64,000 bases of DNA from Symsagittifera roscoffensis (Eukaryota > Xenacoelomorpha > Acoela > Convolutidae): NCBI RefSeq assembly GCF_963678635.1, contig NC_087064.1, positions 14,997,802-15,061,801 of the forward strand. Direction: 5' to 3'. The notes beneath the pieces are model-generated. The model saw nothing but the letters and a program-made list of their open reading frames with translations. It did no database searches and was not told where the DNA came from. A program made the position numbers and the translations under genes. This document shows positions 54,801-64,000 of this stretch, piece by piece (the stretch's first letter is position 1; every line of letters begins with the position of its first letter).

Positions 54801-57460
54801 GTTTCCCCCCCTTTCAAAATACCGAGTTTTATGTTTGTTTTACGTGTTATTACGGCTAAATGCGTGATGTTACGCTGTAAAGTAGGAAGAACAAATCTGT
54901 TCAGAATTGTCGATTCGTTCACAACGCCAAATTTCATTGCATTGTGACAACGTTAAATAGACTTTTCAAAATTGAATTTGAAAGGGGGGGAACTGGAAAA
55001 GAGCCGGAGTTTTTAAGAGTCCAATTACGTAGTTCACTCTCAAATAAAAGTTATTATTATTTTTTTCTATTTTGTTAAGGAAAAGTTGGAGTATTTTAGA
55101 AAATAAGTATGTATTTTTTAATCTGTTTCCTTGCCATCAATGATTTGTTTCAAACTGTCTGCTGACTATGTTTTGCATATCAGGCTATGTTTTTGCACAC
55201 CAGTTAATATGATAAAGCTAAAATAAAAACAAAATGTTGGTTTTCGGTTAATTTTTAGTGCCAATTTTTTTACTAGAAAAGAAACCATTGAAAGCAGTTG
55301 TAGATAACTGTCTTTTTAAATGAAACACTTCACTTGTATTTCTGCCTTTTACCCTCATCTGCTAATTTTTGCAAAACAGAGTTTGTTCTTCCCATTGTTC
55401 GATAGTTACAAAAAATAGCAGGTTAACCAATTGGGCAATGACAAACAATTTCCAATTGGGCAATGACAAACATGATCTTCATACTTAACCTCACAACCCC
55501 ATCCCCCCGATACACCATAAAATTGATGCTTATGTGAGTTGGTAGGGGGGGGGGGGGAGAAAAAGAGCCCAAATAGTTGTTGCAAAGATTTTTGCAATTT
55601 TTTTGATTATTTTCACAAAATTGAAATGGTCAGTTCTAGAAATTGAAATTGAAAAAAATTGACCTTTTCCTCAACGCGAGCCCTTAGGTTGCAAAATATT
55701 AGAGGAATCTCATGAAAATTATGGTTTGCGGTATGCAACTCGTTCCAAGTGTCTTTAGTTCGCTAAAACAATGAGAGGTTTTTTTTAGTAAAAGTTTTTG
55801 GTAGTGTGTGGTTTTTCCATTTTCACCCCACATTTCAAATTTTACATTTTCTTAATTACTTCACGTGATATTTGAGCTAAATGCGGGTAGTTATAATCTA
55901 AAGTATGAAGAACTGAAGTATGAAAATTTTTCTGCATCATGACAACGTTAAAATGATTTTTCAAATTTGATTTCAAACGTAGTGGTGGGAATGGAAAAGA
56001 TCAGTTTTTGTGAACAAAATCCGTCGTCAAAATATCTTTTTTAGGCAATTCATCTTGCAGACAATTGCGATTCATTTTTTAAACAGCAAAATCGATACTA
56101 TGCTGATTCTAGGGGATTTCATACAGATTTCAGACTGCAAATATTCTATCTTTTAGATATTAATTTCAGACTGCAAATATTCTATCTTTTAGATATTATA
56201 ATCCATTTATTGGATAGTATAATCAGTTGTTCTGACCTGTTAGAATAATATCAATGATTTGCAGCCTGTCTAAGCGTAGTCCGTTTCTCTTCTTTCCACA
56301 CATTCCAAGCTGAGTTTTTTGTTGAGAAAAGCTTTTTGTGCGACCCAAGGTGTTTTTTTTAGCCTAATTTTTCACGTGGTACTACTATTGCAGTCGAAAT
56401 TGGTCAGGCTATGGTAGACTTGAAGCGAGAGGTCAAATGAGAGATCGTCTTGACACACTATCATTGCCATGGTAGGGGATTGATTACATATTAAACTAAC
56501 CGCCTTACCACATGCTAAATACCTAAGTTGCAAGAGGATCTCATAACCTTTTTTTTGTTTCACTATATCATTTTATCATCGCAAGGGTAATGCAACCAGG
56601 TGCTAGACTTTTTTCCCCGAAAACAACTTTTTCCTCAGAAGTCGCACGTGAATTGTAATCGCACGTGTTTTACTGCATAGGTAAATGTACTATGTTCATG
56701 TTAGGTAGAAGCCTTGAGTGCCTGTCATAGGTTCATTTGAAAGTGTTTTTTGTGCCAAAAAATTTTGATATTTTTTCGGCACTTGGGTGTCGGCTTTAAT
56801 TCCGTCGGCTCACTTTCCGAAAGTTTTTTCAATTACTTTTTGTTCGTTTTTATAAGAATGGTTGAAGTCTGACAAAATAATTTAGGCAAAGCAAAATTCT
56901 TTTCCCAAACCCTTCATAATAAGAGTGAAAACTTTGAATATGAAAAAATTTAGAAATTTTCGAATTTTTTTTTGGAAGTTAAAAAAAATTGAATTTAATT
57001 TATTTTTTGTTTTCTGTTTGCACAATATTTTTGGTTGTAACTATTTATGCTTTTGATTGTTCAATCATCTGTTTTTATCAACTTTTTGGTGTAGCTAATT
57101 TAGTGTATGTGCTTTCGCAGTTTTTTTCTTTTTCTATTTGAAAATACACTAAGTGAAAATATGTTCTCATTGCTTTTTAGCCCATATTGTTTTGAAAAGT
57201 ACTGTTCAGATCACTTTTCTGTTCAGACTATTCAGACTATTTTCAAAAGTACTGTTCAAAATTTTGTTCGGATCACATTTGTTGTAATTCTAATCAAATT
57301 TGTCTAGGCTTCTCAAAAATTGAATCATATTGTTCGGTATTTTTGTCTTTCACTTACTTATTTGAAAAGTATATCAGAGTTAGTAGTTTTTGGTTCTTTC
57401 AGCAATGCAGTTTACCAATGGTTTGATTGCGTGTCTTCGTCAGAAGACTTCGATGAATAG
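51817..57460 (+). CDS. Unknown multi-exon gene (acidic protein of about 250 aa)
   Basis: Exons that splice in one frame are 51817-51976 (ATG start, MQPQESIDHL; donor GTACAA), 52430 to about 52729 (acceptor ttttttcaag; donor uncertain, perhaps GTATTT), 53117-53321 (acceptor ttgccttacag, donor GTAAGC), a 33-bp exon 53432-53464 (donor GTAAGG) and the last exon 57403-57460 (acceptor ggttctttcag), ending in TAG. Phases agree at every junction except the untested end of exon 2, which also agrees if the GTATTT donor is used. The product is hydrophilic and Asp/Glu/Ser-rich, with no signal peptide or membrane segment. Its C terminus includes VYQWFDCVSSSEDFDE. I do not recognise the family. The introns are full of GGCTCTTTTCC elements, two of them starting within about 30 bp of an exon end. 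Confidence 0.65.
52003..52218. mobile_element. MITE-like element, copy 2 of the main subfamily, in intron 1 of the unknown gene
   Basis: Inverted termini are GGGCTCTTTTCCAGTTCCCC and its complement. A perfect 9-bp target duplication, ttgcttttt, flanks it (51994-52002 and 52219-52227). It is non-coding. The interior matches 48945-49164 and 54789-55005. Confidence 0.85.
52751..52958. mobile_element. MITE-like element, third subfamily
   Basis: The left end is gggctcttttccagtttccc and the right end is decayed (actgaaaaacagccc). The interior differs from the main subfamily. No clean target duplication is seen. Confidence 0.55.
53469..53713. mobile_element. MITE-like element directly after the 33-bp exon
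   Basis: It starts ggctctttta and ends gaaaacgagcc, flanked by gtaa on both sides. The right third (tgtaaaaatttgcaggtggggg) is the same sequence that forms the repeat-derived tail of the SNAP-like gene. The insertion lies 4 bp after a splice donor. Confidence 0.6.
53796..53993. mobile_element. MITE-like element with imperfect 8-bp target duplication
   Basis: Termini are ggctcttttccagttt and actggaaacgagcc. It is flanked by acttaacc (53788-53795) and acttaatc (53994-54001), an 8-bp duplication with one mismatch. Confidence 0.75.
54789..55005. mobile_element. MITE-like element, copy 3 of the main subfamily
   Basis: Inverted termini are ggctcttttccagtttccc and ggaactggaaaagagcc. A perfect 8-bp target duplication, ggagtttt, flanks it (54781-54788 and 55006-55013). 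Terminal GG with an 8-9 bp duplication fits Merlin-type or hAT-type non-autonomous elements. Confidence 0.85.
55806..56003. mobile_element. Diverged old copy of the main MITE subfamily
   Basis: The interior order (acgtgatatttgagctaaatgcgg, then aaagtatgaagaac, then catgacaacgttaaa) follows the main subfamily, and the right end is ggaatggaaaaga. The termini are heavily mutated. Confidence 0.5.
56127..56198. repeat. Perfect tandem duplication, 2 x 36 bp
   Basis: The 36-bp unit beginning atttcagactgc occurs twice in a row without mismatch. It lies in the last intron of the unknown gene. It is a recent local duplication with no assigned role. Confidence 0.85.
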
Positions 57461-57632
57461 CAGGCAGGTTTTAAAAGTAAGTTGGAGGCCGGCCGATTTT
57501 GTTGCTTTGATAATTTTTTAAAATGTTTCTCCAACAATTTTGTAGTCTGATTGTTTGATAACTTTTTCTTGACGTACAATTTTTGCATCGCAAATGGTGC
57601 GATATTGACTCCTACCTCAAGGCTATTCGGCT

Positions 57633-58020
57633 TCAGGTGAAAATGGTTGCGCCAAAAAAGCTGGCCTTGTTTTGGTAGGGATGGTAATTGGTGGTGTTCG
57701 GCTCATGTGCCAGGGTGTGAATAACATACCATGTTTCAGTTATTTTTTCGGAATTCTCAATTAAATTGTCGATGTCCTTCGAACTAGCAACCTTAGCCGA
57801 CCCATTTGAGAGCAAAGACAGAACGAACTTTTTGAAGCCTTCGATCTCCGCCACTAATTTGGAGGCTATGTTTACGCTAGCCCAGTTGATGTTGCCAGTC
57901 TTTAGATGATTAAATTTGATCACTTTTGGTCCAGTTTTCTGCTCGGCCCTCGTTACTATTATATCAAAAGGGTTGCGAACGGCGTGAATGGCAACAATTT
58001 TCCAGCCTTTGCGATGCAAC
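57633..58020 (-). CDS. Probable sulfotransferase, terminal exon only
   Basis: An open stretch of about 128 codons on the minus strand follows a good acceptor (ttctgtttttcag, just above 58020) and ends at TGA (57633). The motif VRNPFDIIVTR matches the 3'-phosphoadenosine-binding region of the cytosolic/Golgi sulfotransferase fold (RxP followed by Ser/Thr). The following helix-rich part has no distinctive motif. The upstream exons with the 5'-phosphosulfate loop were not found before the viral-like block begins, so the gene may be truncated or have a long intron. It lies tail-to-tail with the unknown gene ending at 57460. Confidence 0.45.
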
Positions 58021-60893
58021 CTGAAAAACAGAAGGAATTAAGAAATTTGGAATTTTGAAACTCCAAAGTTTTATTTAAAACATGATAGCCGGAGAAACAT
58101 TTTCTCAAAATTGAGCACAAGGTTTCAATAGTTTTCAGCTGATGTAAGAAATCCTTTTAAATTTTGTAAGACGAAAAACACCCACCAAGCACTAGTATTC
58201 CATTTTTTTTAAAGTAGGAGCGATTACAACGGCAAACCGCATAGATTATTTTCTGTTTTCGGTATCCTTTTTGTTCAGTTTAGTTTTGAACGGTTTTTGT
58301 AATGGAATAGTCAAACTTCATAATTATTTTTCAATTTGTTACCCAGCTCATCAAAAGGTTACACAAAACTCATGGGTTCTTAAAATTTAATCACTGCTCT
58401 TAAATATAATTTAGTAGCACTAAAAGTTTTTATTGATAGCATGAAAAAACTCTAGGCATCTTGAAAAATTGAGTTAATTTTCAAAAAACACTCAAGCATT
58501 TGCTTTTTATAATTATTTTTTTTATAAGTCTTATTTGAGGAAGTATGCCAGCCTCGATACCTTTTTTGAACAAAAAGTTTTCAAACTCATATTATATTGA
58601 GAATCTATTGTTTTTCATTACAGGGAGAAATCTTAAAAAGAAAATTGTTTTTAAGTCATTAATTGAATGGAAAGCAACTCACGCTATTCAACAAAAAAAG
58701 GAAACGATGTAAACGTTTAAGCCTTTTTCTTGGTTAAAACCTTGATTTGACTTGGGAGAGTTCCAGTGTGATGTTTTTTTTTGTTTTTTTTTGTAAGGAA
58801 AAATCATAGTTTTACTTTTGTTCACGCTTAAATTTGCTTTTTCGCGGTTTTATTTTGATTTTTTTTCAAGTTCAATGAGTTATGACCTATGTGGTTAACT
58901 CATAGAGTAATTTTGGATAGGGTACACCGTCTGCTCGTCACGCTATCTTATTTTCGGCCGGATAGATTCGTGCAACTTCTTAGTCTAATACCGATCCTAA
59001 TCTTACTCTTATACTTTCTAGTCTCAGGGTGTTTAACTAGTCTCTGCTAGGCTCAATAGATCTAGGGTATACTGGTTTGTCGCGGCTGCTGAAGTTCTCT
59101 GGGAGAGACAACTAATTTCTAAGTTAAATTCAAATCTCTCTGGTGCTGAAATTACAAGTAATTTCAGCACTTACAAATAAGTGGGTTGTTAGTTAGATGG
59201 ATCATGATTGGTTAATATTAAATACTTTACAGTGGTAAAATTTCTAATTTATCCAATCATAAAATGTAGTTTAGATCAGGTTCCACCCATCCGGGTTTTA
59301 CAGAGTTTTTTAGAATTATCTTTCTGCAATTCAAAGGATGGATGATGAACGTTTGTATTTGGCGAACATCGTATTCTTGTCCGGCTCCTCTTGTTAGAGA
59401 AGTTCCAGGACGCTGGAGTTAGGGGCATCAATCGTTGTGTCTTCTTGTGACAACGACTGTGTTTCCCAATGAAATCAATCTGATTTCAAAATGGTTTGCT
59501 ATGACGGGTTTTTCTGTATTATGTAGAGAACTTGTTTTGTGTTCAACCTCGTCTGGGAATGGCGTGGAGATTGTGCGTGGAGGGGATGTCTTATAACTCG
59601 GATCTGTACGTATACTTGAACATCGAGGTGGTCATTGGTCTAGTTCAATGAAGTCCTTTTCTGCGAAGTCAAGTCGTACTCTAAATCCTTTGAGTTGTGA
59701 TTGTGGACGGCATATCGGTTGTGGTTAGCCATTCTTGTTCGAGTGTAGTGGGGTCATTTTGTCTTTGGATGTTCGTCTTTGTTGTTGTGTGCTGATCTAT
59801 ATACTGCAAGGTATAATTTACATTGTATAAAATTTTTATTAGTTCAGTTTTTTAATTATGAATTTAGTTAGTTGTTTTCACAAAAGCATTTTGTTTTAGT
59901 TCGGTTATTTTGAAGAGTTACTCATCCTTGAGTAGCTCTTATTAAAAATAGAAGTGTGGTCACAAAGCGTGGATGTAGCGCGGTGGGTTAGGCCGGCTAT
60001 AGAGCATGCTCAGGACCTCCTCTCTGGTGGGTTAGGCCAGGAGTGGGAGTATGATTTCGTGCGGTTTCTTTGAGAGGTCCTGTTATGTGATAACGTTTTA
60101 TGTTGGTTTTATGTTGGTCTTTCTTATGTTCCTTTGGTTGTGTCCTTTTTTCAAAAATCAAATTTGTTTTTGTTATGGGTTTGTCTTTCGACTTTTTTTG
60201 TGTTTTATGATTTCTTTCTTAGACTTTATAATAGTCTTCAAAAGAATAAATTATCCAGTTTTAAACTGGGTTAATCCGGTTTGGGTACCGTTGGTTTTCT
60301 TTTCTTAGTCATGCTGTTATTTTATGATTTGTGGTGTTTAGTAAGCTGCGTTGGTTAGTTTGGTTTAGTATATAATTCCTTTCCAACCGGGTTAAAGGAA
60401 AGTTTGAAACTTGTTATCGCGTGTTAGAGTTGTTGAGTGTAAAAACTTAAAACTGAAATTCATTATTTAAACAATTCTTCGTGGGCGAGCTGTGCGAGTT
60501 TGGATAGCATTCCTGTGCGATTGAATGAAAATATTAAAAGGTTATTACTGCGTTTTTATTTCATCAATTTATTACATAGAATTTCAATTTTACTGCTAAT
60601 GTTGGGGGAAATTTTAAGTTATAAAATTCCATCATATTTAAATGTACTGTTTTATGGGGGAATAATTTGTAAATTAATTTACTACATTTGGTATAAATTT
60701 TATCAGATTATCTTGTGGAAAATATTAATGAAGTTTAGAATAATTTTAACAAGTTTTTATTTTTTATTTTCTTTTCTGGTTTTTGCAGATGATCGTGGTA
60801 TGAAGACTAAAAATCTAAAAGAAACATGAGTAAAGAATGGTTAATATTAAAATAAATTTATTAGTTAAGAATATTTGAAATTATACTCACCTG
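58021..60893. other. Region without a supported gene
   Basis: This is AT-rich DNA with a perfect hairpin at 59143-59170 and a duplicated ggtgggttaggcc motif at about 59980 and 60027 that sits in a locally GC-rich patch. Short open frames at 60051-60308 and 60500-60829 are AT-driven and hydrophobic and I do not support them. The segment could be non-coding or terminal sequence of the viral-like element to its right. Confidence 0.4.
59143..59170. repeat. Perfect 13-bp inverted repeat with a 2-nt loop
   Basis: GTGCTGAAATTAC, AA, then the exact complement GTAATTTCAGCAC. It could fold as a hairpin in RNA or DNA. No flanking gene explains it. Confidence 0.8.
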
Positions 60894-62313
60894 TTAATCG
60901 TCTGGGAAAAAACCGTGGGGGAAGATGTCGTGTATCATGTCTGAGTTTGTTAGTAATTTTGCTAGTATGCGAATGATGTTTTTAGTTTGGAGCAGTGGCC
61001 AAAGCAATTGAAGTGCTTTAATAGTTTTTAGTTCTTCGGTGCCTACTGCAAACTCATAAGGTGTGTTTTGAATGAGATTATATATTTTGTGATTGTATTT
61101 AGTATTGTGAATAAATTCTAATATAGGGATTTCTATAGGTTGGATAAATTCATGTTGGATAAGGAAGGGTCTGGATTCTTCGGCCTTAAAGGTCTTGGTG
61201 ATGGGACAAAAAATATACATTGGTTTTGTTGGGTCATAATTGCGGAGGATGCCGTGGAGGTTAGTATATTTGATGCAATAGGTGAAATTTAGAAAAAATG
61301 GTGAAGTGTACTTCGAGTTAAGAAACTGAAAACGTTGATGTGGTTGTCTTGATGGAGTATGTAGATCAAAATGATTTTGTATGAAGCGATAGTATGTATT
61401 TGTGTGAGTTTGTTTAGTGCGTAACATAATGTCGTGTGAACAGTGCAAATTGCGTTCATGTGGTGCAAGGAAGTGAAAGTTTAGTGAAAATAATTGAAAT
61501 TTTCTTTAAAACTTTCGTAGGCTTGCATATCAGTTAGTGCTTCAGAAACGATGTGATCATATTTTCTATCAAAAATATTGAGTGTGAATACATATGATGT
61601 TTTGATGAAGAATTTTTCTGTTAATTGTGGGTTAGCGAAGCGGTCGTCATCTAAAAATTGGTCTTGATTAGTTCGGATGATATTATGGTCGTAATATTCT
61701 ATTGTAAATTCGTTAGCTCGGGGTGCAGTGAATGTTTTTAGTGATTTTTTATATCCTATATAAGTAAATTGTCTAGGTGTTAGTGTTGCGGTGAGTTTTT
61801 ATAGCATATCTTTATTCTTTTCTATATCGCTATGAGTATTAGATAGTGGCATGCAAAGGGGATTAGTAAAATGGTAATATGCTGTCTAATGAAGTGTTGG
61901 CATTAAAATATGTTCATCTACAAAACTACGTGTGTCGTTAGTGTCGTTAGGTGTGTTTAAAGTATATTGTGGGAATGAGGGCAAGGTGATTGCTAGAAAA
62001 TTTTTCGTGTTGGTGTGCTGTGGATGATTAATATATTCGCAGGTTGTTCCTGGTTTGGTCGGGAATGGATGGTTTGGGAATTTTCTTTTAAAAGTGCGAT
62101 AAGCTCGGTTAGTGCTAGTTGATGATTCGGTGGATGTGGACGATTGTGCTAACGATGCAGTATAGGCTGAGGAGGGTGTAGGAGTAGGTGGGTTTGAGGA
62201 TTCTTTTGTGGATGAAATTTGATTTATAGTGAGTGTGTTAGGGTGTATTAGCTGTTGTTGTAGGGTGATAAAATTATCGAGTTCTTGGGAGATTTGGGAG
62301 TATCGGGAGAATT
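60894..62313 (-). pseudogene. Decayed frame downstream of the viral-type glycoprotein; possible nucleoprotein relic
   Basis: Reading on the minus strand, one frame runs from about 62313 to about 61465 with two internal stops (near 61890 and 61800). A Ser/Thr/Pro-rich start is followed by a globular-looking part. A second frame (61448-60894, 184 codons) takes over and ends in FPHGFFPDD. Amino-acid use stays protein-like across the breaks, so this was a real gene. I do not recognise it by sequence. In chuvirus genomes the nucleoprotein gene follows the glycoprotein gene, so position suggests that identity. It could equally be a retroelement gene. A strong splice-donor-like caggtgagt lies just after the last stop. 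Confidence 0.4.
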
Positions 62314-64000
62314 AGATGATCGGTCGGAATGAAATGGAGAATAGGTTGGGGTTACTTGTGAAGCATAAGAGGGAGTAGAAACGGACGGGAGTGGATTATT
62401 TAGTGGGATCGGTTGAAAAGGGGGCTGTGAAAAAACTGAGGAGTTGGTTTGAAAATTATTGGATGGAGATGGTTCGGAGTCTGCAAATTCGTCAGGGGTT
62501 TCTATATTAGGGTTATTAAGTTGTGAAATGGAGTATAAAACTGAAATATCTGAATTAGTATCCGAATTCATGCTTGATGTTATATTAATAGTTGGAAAAT
62601 CGGGTGGCGGGAAAGCAAAAAGTGGGATTATTGTGATTGGAGTGTTGAGGTTGGTTGGATGGGAAGTTGAGCGGTGTAGGAATCCAAGTTGTCGGCTCAT
62701 CGTGGGCTAAAAAAATATTATTTTGAGACTGAAAAGCGGTGGTATGGGGTTGTTCTATAATTTTTTCATATGTATTATCATCTTGTGAATGATGTGTCAT
62801 TATATGTTGTATGGGACTTTGCGATATGTTTGGTCTAAAATTTGGGTTATGTGTTATCGCTAGGTTTCGGAAATTACGAGGGACTAAGGATAATGGATGG
62901 TTATGTGGTAGGGGTGGCAAATGTGGTGCTGTAGGCGTTACTTCTATGTTATAATGTTCTTCGTTGTATGTGTTCTGTGTTGTCGCTATTTTTGTATTAC
63001 ATTCTTTGATTTGTGCGTCTAGAAGAATTTTGTTAATTGATGATGAAAAAATTCCAAAAAATCCTGCAAATAGTATGCGTGCTACACTTGCTTGTCTATT
63101 TACTTGTGTGTGTATAGCGCATGTGTTATAGATTCCTTTTAAAATTGAAAAAAGAAATCCTATAAAGTTAAACATTGCGTATAGGATAGTTAATTTTTCT
63201 AAGATGTAATAGGGCCATCCTAGAAAATCGAGAATTTCATTTTTTAGTGTAACAAAGCTAAAAATATTTATAGGTGAAATATCTTGTGGTCTGTATTTTT
63301 CACCGTTTAAGTATATATAGTCTTTAATGTCCTTAAAATATCCGCTATAATCTTGTGTATAGATATCTGCAAATCCTGCGGTTTCGGCAAGTTTGCGTAA
63401 GTTTTGGTCAATTGGTTGTCTTTGTATAGTATCCATTTGTGTTAATAATTCCTGGAATTGTTGTGTTTTAATGTGGTGTTGGATATCGGATTTTGAATAT
63501 ATTCCAATTGATTGTAAATCAATATTTGGGTTACGAGCAATAGCTCTGATGCTTTCGGGTGAAAATTTTTTGAGTGATTGCATTAACGTGGGGTATGGGG
63601 TAAGAAGATAATATTTATCTTCATCAGGGTTCAATTGTACTACATTGTGGCTATTTTCTGATCCAAATGGGACTGCGGTATCCCAAAAATATGTTCGTCT
63701 TGAGAGTGTGTCAACAAAATGTACTTTATTTTTATAAAAGATAGGGATTCTTTTATAGCATCTTTTATCTTCAAAAACATATAGTGGTGACACTTTTTTG
63801 GTACACAAGTATAAAACCATAAAATGTTTCTTTCGTAGTCTAGAAAATTTGATCTATTTCCTGATAGTAAATATCCTGCGTAGGGTATTTTTAACACTGC
63901 TAGTGCAAGTGATTGTAGGATTTGTGTCCTTTCTAATTCGCATAGTTGGTGAAGTGTTTCTAATTCGGAGAGTGACATTTCTTGAAAAATTCGACTAATC
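62248..64000 (-). pseudogene. Endogenous viral-type glycoprotein (chuvirus/BEL-Pao-associated type), frameshifted
   Basis: Coding sequence enters from the right window edge on the minus strand and uses three frames. The first runs to about 63790 and contains CELERTQILQSLALAVL and AGYLLSGNRS. The second, about 63820-62585, contains FYKNKVHFVDTLSRRTYFW and a hydrophobic segment near 63150-63210 followed by basic residues. The third, about 62700-62248, is a Pro/Ser-rich tail. The first two motifs are typical of glycoproteins of chuviruses and of the BEL/Pao retroelements that captured them. Such proteins mediate attachment and membrane fusion; this copy is broken by at least two frameshifts and is not functional as it stands. 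The N-terminal part and signal peptide, if any, are outside the window. Family assignment is from recall of motif patterns. Confidence 0.55.

Noticed and set aside
59970-60045. tRNA gene or tRNA-derived SINE head
   Set aside because: The patch has a box A-like tagcgcggtgggttagg, but no box B and no cloverleaf; the ggtgggttaggcc motif is simply repeated.
60500-60829. Hydrophobic 109-codon plus-strand ORF
   Set aside because: It is Ile/Leu/Phe/Tyr-rich as expected from AT-rich DNA, lacks motifs and overlaps the likely termini of the minus-strand viral-type block.
62459-62710. Plus-strand ORF opposite the glycoprotein tail
   Set aside because: It is a mirror of the Pro/Ser-rich minus-strand frame, with no independent support.
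1-64000. Prokaryotic features such as CRISPR arrays, operons or ribosome-binding sites
   Set aside because: The window is eukaryotic: spliced genes, LTR retrotransposons and MITEs. The only regular arrays are minisatellite-type repeats without spacers.

Overview
This is metazoan nuclear DNA: there are multi-exon genes with GT-AG (and one GC-AG) introns, an animal aminergic GPCR, giant LTR retrotransposons and short terminal-inverted-repeat elements. The single-copy half is AT-rich. An intron-split histamine H1-like receptor beside tunicate- or invertebrate-style gene structure suggests a non-vertebrate animal, perhaps a deuterostome or tunicate. The species cannot be fixed from sequence alone.

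Positions 1-40964 hold two copies of one giant Ty3/gypsy-type retrotransposon, one nested in the other. The inner copy 'B' (17019-40041, about 23.0 kb) is complete. It has 885-bp LTRs that differ at one base by my reading, a 2.6-kb leader with a 14-bp minisatellite, one intact 2935-codon gag-pol frame (coiled coil, Gag, two zinc knuckles, protease, RT, RNase H, integrase) ending in a macro-like domain, and a second intact frame of 2959 codons (ORF2). ORF2 carries a coiled coil, an SGNH/GDSL hydrolase domain and a probable second, degenerate SGNH-like domain, then about 1900 residues I do not recognise. The outer copy 'A' (1-17018 plus its 3' LTR at 40062-40964) enters the window already inside gag. 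It has three frame-breaking deletions and was interrupted by B about 20 bp before its own 3' LTR. A conserved splice acceptor before ORF2 in both copies suggests ORF2 is made from a spliced subgenomic RNA.

Positions 41945-46532 hold five exons of a histamine H1-like GPCR covering TM2 to the C terminus. The TM1 exon is not seen between the retroelement and TM2, so the nested retroelements probably sit in the receptor's first coding intron. From about 48.5 to 56 kb the DNA is crowded with short elements (about 130-250 bp) sharing GGCTCTTTTCCAG termini, several with 8-9 bp target duplications. Among them are a divergent alpha-SNAP-like gene on the minus strand (50210-51253), whose last ~60 codons are repeat-derived, and a divergently transcribed gene of unknown function in at least five exons (51817-57460). 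Tail-to-tail with the latter is the last exon of a probable sulfotransferase (57633-58020, minus).

The right end (60894-64000, minus strand) is a decayed viral-type block. It holds a glycoprotein-like frame resembling chuvirus/BEL-Pao-associated glycoproteins, broken by frameshifts, followed by a second broken frame in the position a chuvirus nucleoprotein gene would occupy. Positions 58021-60893 show no gene I can support.
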